This document shows positions 34,730 through 44,058 of a stretch of 64,000 nucleotides of DNA, in pieces. Below the pieces are notes generated by a model. The model worked only from the letters and a program-made list of their open reading frames with translations. It was not told the origin of the DNA and did not search any database. Made by a program: the position numbers and the translations under genes. Position 1 is the first letter of the stretch. Every line of letters begins with the position of its first letter. Source of the stretch: Clostridiaceae bacterium UBA6110 (GTDB lineage: Bacteria > Bacillota > Clostridia > Clostridiales > Clostridiaceae); assembly GCA_002428415.1 (NCBI GenBank), contig DIWI01000093.1, positions 6,155 to 70,154 of the forward strand, given 5' to 3'.

Positions 34730-35176
34730 CTAATCAACATCCTTCAATATATATATTATGAGAAGCGCAGTGCCGACAGTTATGAAGATATCAGCCACAT
34801 TGAACGAAGGGAAATAGTAGCTTGTTTTCCAGTGCCATTCAATGAAGTCCACTACATAGCCCTGCCTTACCCTGTCCACCAGGTTTCCAAAGGCTCCTGC
34901 TACTATCATTGAATTGCTGAGAGTGAAAAGGACTGTTCTTCTTTTAGTCCTGAAGTAGTTGATGATTATTCCGAGAATCACAAGAGTCGTAGCTCCAGCC
35001 AGGATGTACGCCTTTCCCTGGAATATTCCGAATGCTGCGCCTCTGTTTTCAAGATACGCAAGGTCGAAGAAGCCTTCGATGACTGTTATCCCGGAGCTTC
35101 CCTTGAGAGATGCGATTGCCCAGGCTTTTGAGATCCTGTCAAGCACAAGTCCGATTATTACTATGAGTAAAGCCAT
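34730..35176 (-). CDS. lspA: Lipoprotein signal peptidase
   Basis: LspA cleaves the signal from lipid-modified prolipoproteins, such as the CapA-like protein, serpin and solute-binding protein in this window. The 148-residue protein has four membrane segments and the catalytic aspartates in GNLVDR and FNVADIFI. The start MALLIVIIG is set by TTGGAGGA upstream; an open frame runs 63 codons further but has no family similarity. It starts a new operon with the promoter at 35298-35326. Confidence 0.97.
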   Translation of the reverse strand: MALLIVIIGLVLDRISKAWAIASLKGSSGITVIEGFFDLAYLENRGAAFGIFQGKAYILAGATTLVILGIIINYFRTKRRTVLFTLSNSMIVAGAFGNLVDRVRQGYVVDFIEWHWKTSYYFPSFNVADIFITVGTALLIIYILKDVD

Positions 35177-35297
35177 AAATTCCTCCAAAAGGTTCTTTTT
35201 GGTGCAACGACAAACAAAGCTTTCTCGCACCGTTGAAAAAAGCTTGCCTAAAGGTTTCTGTGTCGTGCAGGACATCCTGCAGTCTTCCCTCATAGGT

Positions 35298-35326
35298 ATA
35301 TTACCATATGGCAGATTCCTTAACAA
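35298..35326 (-). promoter_or_regulatory. lspA operon promoter
   Basis: TTGTTA (35321-35326) and TAATAT (35298-35303) are 17 bases apart on the minus strand. The -35 lies in the T-rich tail of the divIVA terminator. The resulting leader of about 115 bases contains a TGCAGGA-tg-TCCTGCA hairpin and further inverted repeats. Confidence 0.7.
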
Positions 35327-35357
35327 GAAAATAGAGGCTGCGGTGGTTCCGCGCCTC
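35325..35357 (-). terminator. Terminator after divIVA
   Basis: The stem GAGGC-GCGG/CCGC-(A)-GCCTC has a 5-base loop and is followed by TATTTTCTT on the minus strand, 32 bases after the divIVA stop. Confidence 0.8.
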
Positions 35358-35389
35358 ATCTTCAATTCACATTAAATGATTCCAATTCC

Positions 35390-35923
35390 TTAGCCTTCTG
35401 CAGCTTCTTCGCCGATGGCGATATCATCCCTGGGAGGGGCAACCTTCAATATCGGCGTCTTAGGGGTCTTGTCCAGCTCCTCGGAAAGCATGTTGAAGTT
35501 ATCCATCTGGTCCTCCATGAACTGCCTTACCTTTCTTCTGTAGCTGGCGAACTCCTGCCTGTATTTCTCGTATTCCCTCTTGAGAAGCTCCACATCATCA
35601 GCAGCTTTGTCGAGGATCATGTTCGACCTCTCATTGGCTCCTCTGATGATTGCTTCAGCCTCGTTTGTTGCCTGCTGCTTTGTCGAGTCAGCTGTATTCT
35701 GAGCGAGAATGAGAGTGCTCTGGATAGTGTTTTCGATGGACGCATAATGGTTGATCTTTTCATTGAAGCCATCGATCTTTTCCTTCAGGTTCGCATTTTC
35801 CCTGTAGAGCGCTTCAAAATCCTCTACGATCTCATCCAGGAATTCATCAACCTCTTCAGTGCTGTAGCCTCTCATGGTCCTCTTGAACTCTTTGTTCGTT
35901 ATGTCTATCGGTGTTATTTTCAT
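35390..35923 (-). CDS. divIVA: Cell-division protein DivIVA
   Basis: DivIVA binds curved membrane at poles and septa and recruits partners. The 177-residue coiled-coil protein opens with ITPIDITNKEFKRTMRGYSTEEVDEFLDEI, the lipid-binding domain, and then heptads to about residue 150. A Pro-rich stretch and acidic tail (IAIGEEAAEG) end it. It follows ylmH by 12 bases. In many Clostridia ileS comes next; here lspA follows after a terminator. Confidence 0.95.
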   Translation of the reverse strand: MKITPIDITNKEFKRTMRGYSTEEVDEFLDEIVEDFEALYRENANLKEKIDGFNEKINHYASIENTIQSTLILAQNTADSTKQQATNEAEAIIRGANERSNMILDKAADDVELLKREYEKYRQEFASYRRKVRQFMEDQMDNFNMLSEELDKTPKTPILKVAPPRDDIAIGEEAAEG

Positions 35924-35935
35924 AAGAAATGCCTC

Positions 35936-36694
35936 CTATACGAATCTGAAATACGTTATCCTGAGGTTCCCCTTCTGGGTCTCCCCGGAAATCAGACCCA
36001 GCTTGAATTTTCCCTTGCCTCTGATTGTAATGGTGTCACCTTCCCTTACCTCGCAGGATTTCTCCTTCTCCTCTGAATAGTTGAGAAGGACCTGTCCCCT
36101 TGCAATGGACTCGAGGGCTTTTGTCCTCGAGGTGCCTGCAAGCATGGCAACGACTCCGTCAAGCCTTAGAGATGCAACTATTCCAGTCTTCTCCTCCATT
36201 TCAGGAGATATAAGGGTGTCGGATTTACGAAGGGGTGCCCATGTCGTCCTTATGGTACACCTGCCTGCGGAAACAAGGCTATTTGCCAGGAAATCGGCAT
36301 TTTCCCGGAGTACTACAGCATAGCCAATATCATCCCTGATAAACACATCGCCAATGCGGTCCCTTGAAAGCCCAAGAGCCATGATAGCCCCGAGGTAGTC
36401 GCGGTGAACTGGAGGCTTGTCAAATGCGGACGGCTCCATCCTGATCAGCGCTATGCTGTCCCCCACTTCATCAGTCGAGCATATCAGCCTTCGTTCCATG
36501 CTTTCTGACGGAAAGAGAACAAAGTTCCTGTAATCCTTCATTCTAATGACCTTGGTCCAGATATTCGGGGTAAGGAACTCGTCAGTGTGGTCGAACCAGC
36601 CTGCATCCTTCATCCTCTCTAAAAATTCATAAAGCTTTGCAAGTCTGTAGGTATCCTCATCCGGAAATGCTGCCAGGAAACTCTGCTTGTCCAT
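35936..36694 (-). CDS. ylmH: S4-domain RNA-binding protein YlmH
   Basis: A 252-residue protein with a C-terminal S4 RNA-binding domain (about residues 180-245, including RLDGVVAMLAGTSRTKALESIARGQV-like sequence). YlmH homologues have been linked to rescue of stalled 50S complexes and to division. It starts right after sepF. The yggT-like ylmG gene, usually between sepF and ylmH, is absent. Confidence 0.93.
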   Translation of the reverse strand: MDKQSFLAAFPDEDTYRLAKLYEFLERMKDAGWFDHTDEFLTPNIWTKVIRMKDYRNFVLFPSESMERRLICSTDEVGDSIALIRMEPSAFDKPPVHRDYLGAIMALGLSRDRIGDVFIRDDIGYAVVLRENADFLANSLVSAGRCTIRTTWAPLRKSDTLISPEMEEKTGIVASLRLDGVVAMLAGTSRTKALESIARGQVLLNYSEEKEKSCEVREGDTITIRGKGKFKLGLISGETQKGNLRITYFRFV

Positions 36695-37153
36695 CTATCT
36701 CCAGTTCAGGAAGCTCTTTGTGGTTGTATCTGCCTTTGTTTCCTTCAGTACTTCGATTCCGCTTGGTGAAAGCACATAGACTCCGCTCTCCACTTCCTGA
36801 AGGTCTCCTGCCATTGCGTATGTAGCTCCTGCCATGAAATCAAGCAGCCTTTGAGCTACCTTGGGTTCAAGTCCTGTGGTGTTGACTACCACTATCATCT
36901 TGGATTTAAGGTTGTCACAGATCTGCGGTGCTTCATCGAAGGTAGTAGGCTTGATGATAGTAAGCTTTGTTCCTGCGTTTCCGTGGATTGGCACTACCTT
37001 GTTTACCGGCTGAGCTTCTCTCCTCCTGGACAGAACCGATACAGGAGCTTCCTCGTATTCCTCTTCCTTTTCTACTTCTTCCTCGAACTCATCATAGATG
37101 TCCTCGTCTTCCATACCTATCATTGATTTGATTGATGTCATGAATTTACCCAT
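36695..37153 (-). CDS. sepF: Cell-division protein SepF
   Basis: SepF forms rings that align FtsZ filaments and tether them to the membrane. The 152-residue protein begins with an amphipathic helix (MGKFMTSIKSMIGM), has an acidic linker, and ends with the conserved SepF core (KLTIIKPTTFDEA, IVVVNTTGL, RLLDFMAGATYAM). The start is set by GGGGAGGA upstream. FtsZ itself is not encoded in this cluster. Confidence 0.95.
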   Translation of the reverse strand: MGKFMTSIKSMIGMEDEDIYDEFEEEVEKEEEYEEAPVSVLSRRREAQPVNKVVPIHGNAGTKLTIIKPTTFDEAPQICDNLKSKMIVVVNTTGLEPKVAQRLLDFMAGATYAMAGDLQEVESGVYVLSPSGIEVLKETKADTTTKSFLNWR

Positions 37154-37832
37154 TTTGATTTCCTCCCCTGTTTTTATCTCTTGCACCAAAAATTCCTTCA
37201 CCGACTCTAACCAGTGTGGAGCCTTCCTCGATGGCAGTGACATAATCGTTCGTCATCCCCATGCTCAGAATCTCCATGCTGAAGTTCTCCGACTTTTTAT
37301 TTTTCAAATCATCAAAGATACTTTTCATTTTCCTGAAATATTCCCGGTTCTCTTCCTGGGTACCTTTTGGAATTATTGCCATCAGGCCTCTTATCCTGAT
37401 ATGCGTCATTGACCTTGAAAGTTCCACAAGTTCATCAAGCCGCTCTGGAAGGACTCCGGATTTTGAATCCTCACATCCGATGTTGATCTCAATCAGGCAA
37501 TCCGTCACAATGTCCTTTTTCGCTGACTCTTTCTCAATGGCCAGAGCAAGCTCAGGGCGGTCCAGAGAATGTATAAGAAAAGCTTCCCCTACCACCTTCC
37601 TGACCTTGTTTGTCTGAAGGGAACCGATAAGGTGCCATCTTATGTCATCCGGCAGCGTCGCCTTCTTCTCAAGCAGCTCTTGTACGCGATTTTCACCGAA
37701 ATCCCTTTGCCCTGTGTCGTATGCGGTCTTCGCCTCCTGAGCTGTGCGGGTCTTTGACACCGCCACAAGAGTGACACCTTCCTTCAGGCTGGCTCTTACC
37801 CTTTCGATGTTCTCAATAATGTCATTTTCCAA
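37146..37832 (-). CDS. ylmE: PLP homeostasis protein YlmE (YggS family)
   Basis: A 228-residue YggS-family protein that binds pyridoxal 5'-phosphate and balances vitamin B6 and amino-acid pools. The cofactor lysine lies in LVAVSKT near residue 26, and FGENRVQE, WHLIGSLQTNKV and MGMTND are typical. It starts with TTG, preceded by GGAGGTGG. It overlaps sepF by 8 bases, as in the Bacillus ylmE-sepF pair. Confidence 0.95.
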   Translation of the reverse strand: MENDIIENIERVRASLKEGVTLVAVSKTRTAQEAKTAYDTGQRDFGENRVQELLEKKATLPDDIRWHLIGSLQTNKVRKVVGEAFLIHSLDRPELALAIEKESAKKDIVTDCLIEINIGCEDSKSGVLPERLDELVELSRSMTHIRIRGLMAIIPKGTQEENREYFRKMKSIFDDLKNKKSENFSMEILSMGMTNDYVTAIEEGSTLVRVGEGIFGARDKNRGGNQNG

Positions 37833-37843
37833 GAAGCCACCTC

Positions 37844-38575
37844 CTATACATTGGGCTCTGCGATTTTCATGTGTTCCGGAACCTTTAATCCATCAGTTCC
37901 TTCTATGGTGATGCTTTCGCTCTCACGAGTCTCAACCCTTACTCCTCTGTAGCCTATCATTCTGACGAATCCATAGTCTGATGCCAGATATGACCTTAGC
38001 ATGTCGGTATCTCCGATTACCTCTATCACAAACGGTGCAGGCAGCTTTTCACCGTTGATGGTAATGAATGCCCAGCTGCAGTATACCTCGGATGTCTCAA
38101 GGATCCTCTCGCCGTTTATCGCAATCGCCTCGGCGCCATAATTCCTCAATTCGTTAAGTATCTTCAGCATGTCAGTGTTGTGGATGGTCCTGAGATAATT
38201 GACCACGTCATTTTTTTCTTCGCCGGTGGTCATCTCACCATCCTGCATCGTAATTACAATGCCGCTTCCTTTTACCTTCACTGAACCAGCCAGAGCTGAG
38301 TTCCTGACAAGCTCGCTCTCAATCTCATCTATGGTAGTCTCGTCATTCTTAAGCGCTTCCCTGTAGGTTTCAAGCTTTATCCTCATCTGTGAGTTATCAT
38401 CCTCAAGCCTTTCCACATCGCTTATGAGCTTAAGCCTCTGGTCATTCGCATCCTTGAATTCAGCTGTCGTAAGTATGCTGTCCATTGAGCCCTGAGAGAC
38501 CTTGAATAGCAGCACTGTAATGATTCCGAGAATGACCATTATCGTAAATATCATTACCTTGTGTCTAGCCTTCAT
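37844..38575 (-). CDS. DUF881 family membrane protein
   Basis: A 243-residue protein with one N-terminal membrane segment (VMIFTIMVILGIITVLLFKV), a coiled-coil (residues 45-85) and an extracytoplasmic DUF881 domain (GIVITMQDG, VNYLRTIHNTDMLKILNELRNYGAEAIAING). The function is unknown. It is one of two DUF881 genes flanking sbp, the usual arrangement next to ftsZ in Clostridia. Here ylmE follows in place of ftsZ. Confidence 0.9.
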   Translation of the reverse strand: MKARHKVMIFTIMVILGIITVLLFKVSQGSMDSILTTAEFKDANDQRLKLISDVERLEDDNSQMRIKLETYREALKNDETTIDEIESELVRNSALAGSVKVKGSGIVITMQDGEMTTGEEKNDVVNYLRTIHNTDMLKILNELRNYGAEAIAINGERILETSEVYCSWAFITINGEKLPAPFVIEVIGDTDMLRSYLASDYGFVRMIGYRGVRVETRESESITIEGTDGLKVPEHMKIAEPNV

Positions 38576-38921
38576 CTGAATCTTCCCTCTTGGAGAGCTT
38601 CTCGAACAGAAGCCTTCTGATGACAGCGAAGTTGTTGAATATCCTTCCGCCGAATACAAGGACTGCAGCAAGGTACATAGGTATTCCGAGCTTGTCTCCG
38701 AGATATGTCAGTGCTACTGCTATAAGTGCGTTCCCGAAGAAGCCTGATATGAATATGGTGGGTTCGAAGGTTTTGGCAAGATTTGATTTCACTGCTCCAA
38801 ACACCGAATCCAGGGCTGCCAGTATCGCTACGGACAGGTATGTGGCAAAAACGTCCGGAATGCGTATTTCGAGGACAAATCCCAGTGCAATTCCAACTAA
38901 TAGTCCGATAAGTGCTATCAT
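38565..38921 (-). CDS. sbp: Small basic membrane protein Sbp (DUF1290)
   Basis: A 118-residue protein with three or four membrane segments, starting MIALIGLLVGIALGFVLE and containing the DUF1290 core LAALDSVFGAVKSNLAKTF and GGRIFNNFAVIRR. The function is unknown; in Bacillus sbp is just upstream of ftsA. It overlaps both DUF881 genes, by 4 and 11 bases. Confidence 0.93.
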   Translation of the reverse strand: MIALIGLLVGIALGFVLEIRIPDVFATYLSVAILAALDSVFGAVKSNLAKTFEPTIFISGFFGNALIAVALTYLGDKLGIPMYLAAVLVFGGRIFNNFAVIRRLLFEKLSKREDSDEG

Positions 38922-39640
38922 TTCGAATCCTCCGCCGGCTTTGCAAAGCTTGTGCCAAATGTCTTTCCGTATTTGGGTATGAACACTTCGTCGGATGGCT
39001 CGAATCTGATGTCATAGTAGACCAGAGCCTGAAAATCAAGAGCCCCGCTGAAGGACAGCGCACCCATAAGCTTGTCCCTGTCACCAATGGCCTTGATCTG
39101 TATGGGGTCAGATGGTGAAACCTTCTCATCGTTGACGAGAATGAAGCTGTTCCCTGAGCTGGTCTTGATACCGGACTGTGAAGTGAGCCTCTTGTCGTTT
39201 ATGCTGACAGCCTCAGCTCCGGCAAACTTAAGCTCATTCACCACATATACCAGTTCCACATCGGTGAGGTATTGCGGCACACCCTGGCTTACTATGGGAT
39301 TGGATGGAGTCAGGGTTACAGTCACACCGGGTCCTTCCACATCCACCAGGCCAAGTATTACCCTTGACATGTCAAGCTGCTCTTTCAGCAGCTTATTGGA
39401 TGAACTGGAGGAAGCGGCCATTTCCTCAAACTCCTTGAGCTGCCTTGAAAGCTCGGTGTTCTCTCCCAGAAGTGCATCCTTCTCCTTGTTCAGCTGCTCT
39501 ATCGCTGAAATCAGGTCTACGCTTCCAAGTGTCTGTTCATTGGTTTTCTGCCCGCTTTGGAGCTTGTACTGATATACCAGCAGGAATCCCAGTATGGCAC
39601 ACACTACTGCGATTGCCAGTTGGGCTTTGTATTTGTTCAT
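38918..39640 (-). CDS. DUF881 family membrane protein
   Basis: The second DUF881 protein, 240 residues: one membrane segment near the N-terminus, a coiled-coil (residues 45-85) and the DUF881 fold (GVTVTLTPSNP, YLTDVELVYVVNELKFAGAEAVSIND). It precedes sbp and follows divIB by 18 bases. The Bacillus counterparts are ylxW and ylxX. The function is not known. Confidence 0.9.
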   Translation of the reverse strand: MNKYKAQLAIAVVCAILGFLLVYQYKLQSGQKTNEQTLGSVDLISAIEQLNKEKDALLGENTELSRQLKEFEEMAASSSSSNKLLKEQLDMSRVILGLVDVEGPGVTVTLTPSNPIVSQGVPQYLTDVELVYVVNELKFAGAEAVSINDKRLTSQSGIKTSSGNSFILVNDEKVSPSDPIQIKAIGDRDKLMGALSFSGALDFQALVYYDIRFEPSDEVFIPKYGKTFGTSFAKPAEDSK

Positions 39641-39658
39641 TTTGACTCCTTTTTATCT

Positions 39659-40474
39659 TCAATCAGCAGGTGCTTCGGTATCTGTCCCTTCCGAATTCCC
39701 TTCCTCTTCAGTATCCTTATCGGGTTCTATGAACACCACAGGCTTTTCAGGGTACGACAGGTCTATATATCCCTTCTTATCCTGGAGGCTGCCTCCTTCA
39801 ATTATGTTGATTGCCTTGTTGAGCTTATCCTTGAGGCTGTCGTCGTATCCCAGTATGATTTCAATTTCCTTATAATAAGTCCTTATCCTTGCCATGTCAG
39901 TCAGGTCAATGGTTTCGATGAGGGTATCGCTGATGTTCCGCTCCTGAAGGTATCTGAATTCCTTGAGGAATATCCCTTTCCTGCTGTCTTCGCTGTACAG
40001 CCTTTCTCCAAGAGCAGGAATCTCCGTGGAATCGACCAGGGTAGTCATTCCCTGAGCAGGATTTCCTCCTATTTCAAGCAGCGTGGAGTTCCTTTCAAGG
40101 AGATAGGCTACTCCATCCTTCAGGTAGTAGATCTCAGCTTTTTTCTCAGCTATATCGATATCAATCCTGCCTGGAAGAGTCCTCTTTGTTTCAATGCCTG
40201 AAAAATACGGTTGCTTTGACAATATACCTAGAAGCCTATCCATGTCAAACAGGAATATGTTCTGTCCCTTCAGTGAATCGACTTCTCCAGCCAGGAGTTC
40301 CGATGAAATCTTCACATTTCCCCTGACCTGTACCTCGGTCACGTCAAACATCGGAGAGTTGGTGAGAAACGCTGCCAAACCTATAAGAAGCAATATGATT
40401 AGGAAGATTATGCGTCTTCGCCGCTTCCGCCTTTTACGTCTGTTTATCTTTTCCTGTATCTCTTCAAGTGACAT
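39659..40474 (-). CDS. divIB: Cell-division protein DivIB/FtsQ
   Basis: A bitopic division protein of 271 residues. A very basic cytoplasmic stretch (KINRRKRRKRRRR) precedes the single membrane helix (IIFLIILLLIGLAAFLT), followed by a POTRA domain (FDVTEVQVRGNVKIS) and a beta domain. An acidic tail ends it. It works with FtsL and DivIC to activate septal wall synthesis. It follows ftsW. Confidence 0.93.
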   Translation of the reverse strand: MSLEEIQEKINRRKRRKRRRRIIFLIILLLIGLAAFLTNSPMFDVTEVQVRGNVKISSELLAGEVDSLKGQNIFLFDMDRLLGILSKQPYFSGIETKRTLPGRIDIDIAEKKAEIYYLKDGVAYLLERNSTLLEIGGNPAQGMTTLVDSTEIPALGERLYSEDSRKGIFLKEFRYLQERNISDTLIETIDLTDMARIRTYYKEIEIILGYDDSLKDKLNKAINIIEGGSLQDKKGYIDLSYPEKPVVFIEPDKDTEEEGNSEGTDTEAPAD

Positions 40475-40502
40475 TGAATCACACCCTTATTGTCTTAAGT
40501 GG

Positions 40503-41690
40503 CTACGTCCTGCTTTTCATTGCTTTGCCGTGCCGTGAAATGTTCAGGAGTATGCCGGCAGCCGTGAGGTTCAGTATAAGTGAGGTTCCTCCGGCGCTTA
40601 TGAACGGGAGAGTTACTCCGGTTACAGGAAAAGCCCCTATTACAACAGCGATGTTTATCATCGACTGCAAAGCAAGTACAACTGTTATACCAGAAGCAAT
40701 CAGGAATCCCAGCCTGTCCTTTGCGTTAAGCGCTATCCTGATACCCCTGTATATGAGTACCACGATTAGAGCCAGAAGCACCAGAGCTCCTATAAGACCA
40801 AGCTCTTCAGCCACTACAGCGAATATGAAGTCGTTGTGGGCTTCCGGTATCCAGTATGCCTTAAGCCTTGACATCGAGAGTCCTCTTCCAAACAGCCCGC
40901 CGCTGGCAAGGGCAAAAAGTGACTGCACCAGCTGATGTCCGTCGCCGGTAGGATCAGCGAATGGATCCAAAAAGCTTGTGAACCTCCTCATCCTGTAAGG
41001 TACAAGAAGCATTCCGGCAGCAAGGGCACCTATTCCAAGCACTGCAGGCACAAGAGTCTTCCACAGGGTGTATCCAGACAATATTACCATTGTTGCGGCT
41101 GTGAGTCCTATGATGGCTCCTATGCTCAGGTTGCTCTGTATGGTAACTATTATTCCAGAGATAAGGCCGGCAGCCACAAATGCCCTTATGACCTGCATTC
41201 CGGGACTTCTTCTCTTGTCATCGGCATTCTTCAGAAGATTCGCAAGATACAGGACAACCGCATACTTTGCTATTTCCGATGGCTGGAATGATATGAACGG
41301 AAGGTATATCCACCTGTGGGCATTGTTCCTTGCAGGAAACAGCACAACAAGCAGACAAAGGACAACTGCTGAAAGGAACATATACCATGTCCGTCTCCTG
41401 TTGTATAAATGATAGTCTATGTTCGAGACGATAAGCATCACTACAATTCCTATCAGTGCGAACAGGCCCTGCTTCATGACATCAGAATAGGAACTGCCTC
41501 CATTGACTATGTTGTCATAGCTTGAGGCACTGTATACCATGAGAAGTCCGAAAACTACAAGGGCTGTTACTGCAGCTACCATGTAGAAGTCGGCTTCACC
41601 AAGTGAAACTGCAGCCTTGGCAGCATGCTTCACAACATGTTTCCCATGTCTATTCGAGAGAGTCTCCTCTTTCCGCATCTTATGTTCCAT
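40503..41690 (-). CDS. ftsW: FtsW/RodA/SpoVE-family glycosyltransferase
   Basis: A SEDS peptidoglycan polymerase of 395 residues with about ten membrane segments. Family motifs are NARRW-like NAHRWIYLPFISFQPSEIAKYA, AHNDFIFAVVAEELG and GVTLPFISAGGTS near the C-terminus. It pairs with the PBP at 44.2 kb. It sits directly after mraY; murD and murG, often found beside it, are missing. FtsW and SpoVE are hard to tell apart by sequence alone. Confidence 0.95.
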   Translation of the reverse strand: MEHKMRKEETLSNRHGKHVVKHAAKAAVSLGEADFYMVAAVTALVVFGLLMVYSASSYDNIVNGGSSYSDVMKQGLFALIGIVVMLIVSNIDYHLYNRRRTWYMFLSAVVLCLLVVLFPARNNAHRWIYLPFISFQPSEIAKYAVVLYLANLLKNADDKRRSPGMQVIRAFVAAGLISGIIVTIQSNLSIGAIIGLTAATMVILSGYTLWKTLVPAVLGIGALAAGMLLVPYRMRRFTSFLDPFADPTGDGHQLVQSLFALASGGLFGRGLSMSRLKAYWIPEAHNDFIFAVVAEELGLIGALVLLALIVVLIYRGIRIALNAKDRLGFLIASGITVVLALQSMINIAVVIGAFPVTGVTLPFISAGGTSLILNLTAAGILLNISRHGKAMKSRT

Positions 41691-41698
41691 AGTGCCTC

Positions 41699-42652
41699 CT
41701 ATGCCAGGATGTAGGATAAAATCGCAGCGACAGCTGTTATTGACGTGAATACAGCCACCACCTTGTTCTCCTTCCAGCCAAGCTTTTCAAAATGATGGTG
41801 CAGCGGCGCCATCCTGAAAAATCGCTTTCCAGTCTTCTTGAAGTAAATTACCTGTATTGCAACTGAAAGCGTCTCTACAACATATATTATTCCAACAAGT
41901 ATCAGGATCAGCTCATAGCCTGTAAAAATCGCCAGTATTCCAACCGCACCGCCAAGTGCCAGTGATCCGGTATCCCCCATGAAGACCTTGGCCGGATATC
42001 TGTTGAAGTTCAGGAAGCCCAGAAGACCTCCCATAAGGCAGGCTCCAAAAAGTGTTGCATCATCCATGCCTGTCCTGTAGCCGATCGCCATGTAGAACAG
42101 AACTACGACTATGGTTACCGAGCTTGACAAGCCGTCTATTCCATCTGTCAGATTGACTGCATTGGTCACTGAAGCGAACAGCAGGACAACAAATGGAATG
42201 AAAAACACTCCGATGTCAATGCTATTTCCAGCAAACGGAATGCGAATATCAGTCCTTCCTCCTGAAAGGTTGTTGTACAGGAGTGCAACAAGTATTCCAA
42301 ATCCGATTAGGAGAACCATTTTATGTCTGGCTGACAATCCATCTGAGGACTTCTTCCTTATCTTCAGATAATCATCGGCGAAGCCAATGCCTCCGAAAAG
42401 AAGCATTGTCAGAACCATCAGCATCACATCGACATCAAAGCCTGAAACAATCAAAGCGACTATTGAAGCTGCGGCAAGGAACATGATGCCGCCCATTGAC
42501 GGTATGCCCTGCTTCACAAGATGGCTTTCAGGTCCGTCGGACCTTACATTCTGCCCGAATTTAAGCTCTCTCAGCTTCTTTATTACATATGGACCGGTTA
42601 ACAATGTAAGTGCAAGCGTTGCAGAAAGTCCAATCAAGTATATCAACATCAT
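41699..42652 (-). CDS. mraY: Phospho-MurNAc-pentapeptide translocase
   Basis: MraY makes lipid I on the inner membrane face. The 317-residue protein has ten membrane segments, the N-terminal SMGGIMFL motif, the catalytic FADDYLK, NLTDGIDGL and the closing APLHHHFE. The ATG overlaps the murF stop (ATGA). It is followed by ftsW after 8 bases. Confidence 0.98.
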   Translation of the reverse strand: MMLIYLIGLSATLALTLLTGPYVIKKLRELKFGQNVRSDGPESHLVKQGIPSMGGIMFLAAASIVALIVSGFDVDVMLMVLTMLLFGGIGFADDYLKIRKKSSDGLSARHKMVLLIGFGILVALLYNNLSGGRTDIRIPFAGNSIDIGVFFIPFVVLLFASVTNAVNLTDGIDGLSSSVTIVVVLFYMAIGYRTGMDDATLFGACLMGGLLGFLNFNRYPAKVFMGDTGSLALGGAVGILAIFTGYELILILVGIIYVVETLSVAIQVIYFKKTGKRFFRMAPLHHHFEKLGWKENKVVAVFTSITAVAAILSYILA

Positions 42653-43989
42653 TTTCCTCCAAACTCTTCAAGAACAGGCAAAAACCTCTCGAAGTTCATT
42701 CCTCTTGAAGCCTTTAGGAGTACAACGTCTGATTCCTCAAGAAGGCCATTGAGAGCTGCTTTCGCTTCCTCGAATGTTGCGAATCCATGGAAGCCCTCAT
42801 CACCAAAGCCCTCCCTGAACTCCTTCTCGTATTCTCCTACAGCTATAAGGCACTTAACTCCCTTGTCATGAGCAAACTTGCCCACTCTCCTGTGGGACTC
42901 ACCTGATTCCTGTCCCAATTCCCTCATGGTGCCCAGTATGGCCACTTTCCTTCCCTCGAATGATATCAGGTAATCGATGCCTGCCTTCATTGAATCCGGG
43001 CTGGCATTGTAGCAGTCATTTATTACAGTCAGGGACTTCATCCTCACAAGGTCCATCCTCATTGAGCTTTTCATGACATCTACAAACCTCAGGTCCTCAT
43101 CGGAAATGCCAAGCTCCTTCGCCGCTATATAGCACAGGACCGCATTCTGTACATTATGCCGTCCGGGTATCCCTACTTGTATGATGTCCTTTCCGTTGAC
43201 CGTGAAGGATACATGGTCAGAGGATAGCTCCCTTATCTTAGCTATGATATCTCCCCTTGATATTCCGCCCCTTACAACTCTATAAGGTTTTTCCTTTATG
43301 CTTCCCAGATATTCATCGTCGCCATTCAGGATAAGAAGTGAATTCTGGTTGAAGAAATCTGTGATCTCCATCTTGGCTTTAAGGATGTTTTCCTGTGAAC
43401 CAAGGGATTCGATATGGCTGAGCCCGATATTAGTTATGATTGCTATGTCGGGGTTAGCTACACGGGCGAGATTATGTATCTCTAGAGGTGCGCTCATCCC
43501 CATTTCAAGTATTGCATAGTCATAGGTCTCGTCCAGCGAGAATATCATCAGAGGCAGCCCTATCTCATTGTTGAAATTCCCTGTGGTCTTGAATACCTTG
43601 TATCTCTTCGAGAGCATGCCATGAAGTATATCCTTGGTTGATGTCTTTCCGGTAGATCCGGTTATTCCTATCACCTTTACCCGGAGGCTTCTTCTGTAAT
43701 AGAAAGACAGGTCGAGTATGGCTCTGTAGGTGGATGAGACCTTAATTACAGCACAGCCTTCTGGAACCGAGTCCGGTTCACGTTCGATCACACAAACTGT
43801 CGCCCCTTTTGAAAAGGCTTCGGCATAAAGTTCATTGCCGTCTACCTTCTCGCCCTTGAATCCCATGTAAAGCGATCCTGGCTGAACCTTCCTGGTATCG
43901 ATGTATACTCCGCTAAATTCTGCATCCAGGCTGCCATAAAGTGTACCGCCCAGCTTGTCTACAATATCTCTGACGCTGATGTTCCTCAT
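42649..43989 (-). CDS. murF: UDP-MurNAc-tripeptide D-Ala-D-Ala ligase
   Basis: MurF adds D-Ala-D-Ala to complete the peptidoglycan precursor. The 446-residue ligase has the N-terminal SxDTR motif (YIDTRKV), Walker-like GITGSTGKTSTKD, and NDCYNASPDSM in the C-terminal domain. The start MRNISVRD is set by GGGGTGGA upstream. It has its own promoter, after a terminator that ends the mraZ-pbp transcript. Confidence 0.97.
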   Translation of the reverse strand: MRNISVRDIVDKLGGTLYGSLDAEFSGVYIDTRKVQPGSLYMGFKGEKVDGNELYAEAFSKGATVCVIEREPDSVPEGCAVIKVSSTYRAILDLSFYYRRSLRVKVIGITGSTGKTSTKDILHGMLSKRYKVFKTTGNFNNEIGLPLMIFSLDETYDYAILEMGMSAPLEIHNLARVANPDIAIITNIGLSHIESLGSQENILKAKMEITDFFNQNSLLILNGDDEYLGSIKEKPYRVVRGGISRGDIIAKIRELSSDHVSFTVNGKDIIQVGIPGRHNVQNAVLCYIAAKELGISDEDLRFVDVMKSSMRMDLVRMKSLTVINDCYNASPDSMKAGIDYLISFEGRKVAILGTMRELGQESGESHRRVGKFAHDKGVKCLIAVGEYEKEFREGFGDEGFHGFATFEEAKAALNGLLEESDVVLLKASRGMNFERFLPVLEEFGGK

Positions 43990-44058
43990 TATTCCACCCC
44001 TGATATATCCAAATATCGATGAATATATCTTTTCCCAATCATGTTTTTTCCACGTAAG

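Noticed and set aside
35334..35357. Plus-strand GGTGGTTCCGCG resembling a T-box core
   Set aside because: It lacks a stem I and a downstream gene on that strand; the match comes from the stem of the divIVA terminator.
35177..35365. Longer lspA reading frame of 211 residues
   Set aside because: The extra N-terminus has no membrane segment or family similarity, and a strong ribosome site fixes the start at 35176.
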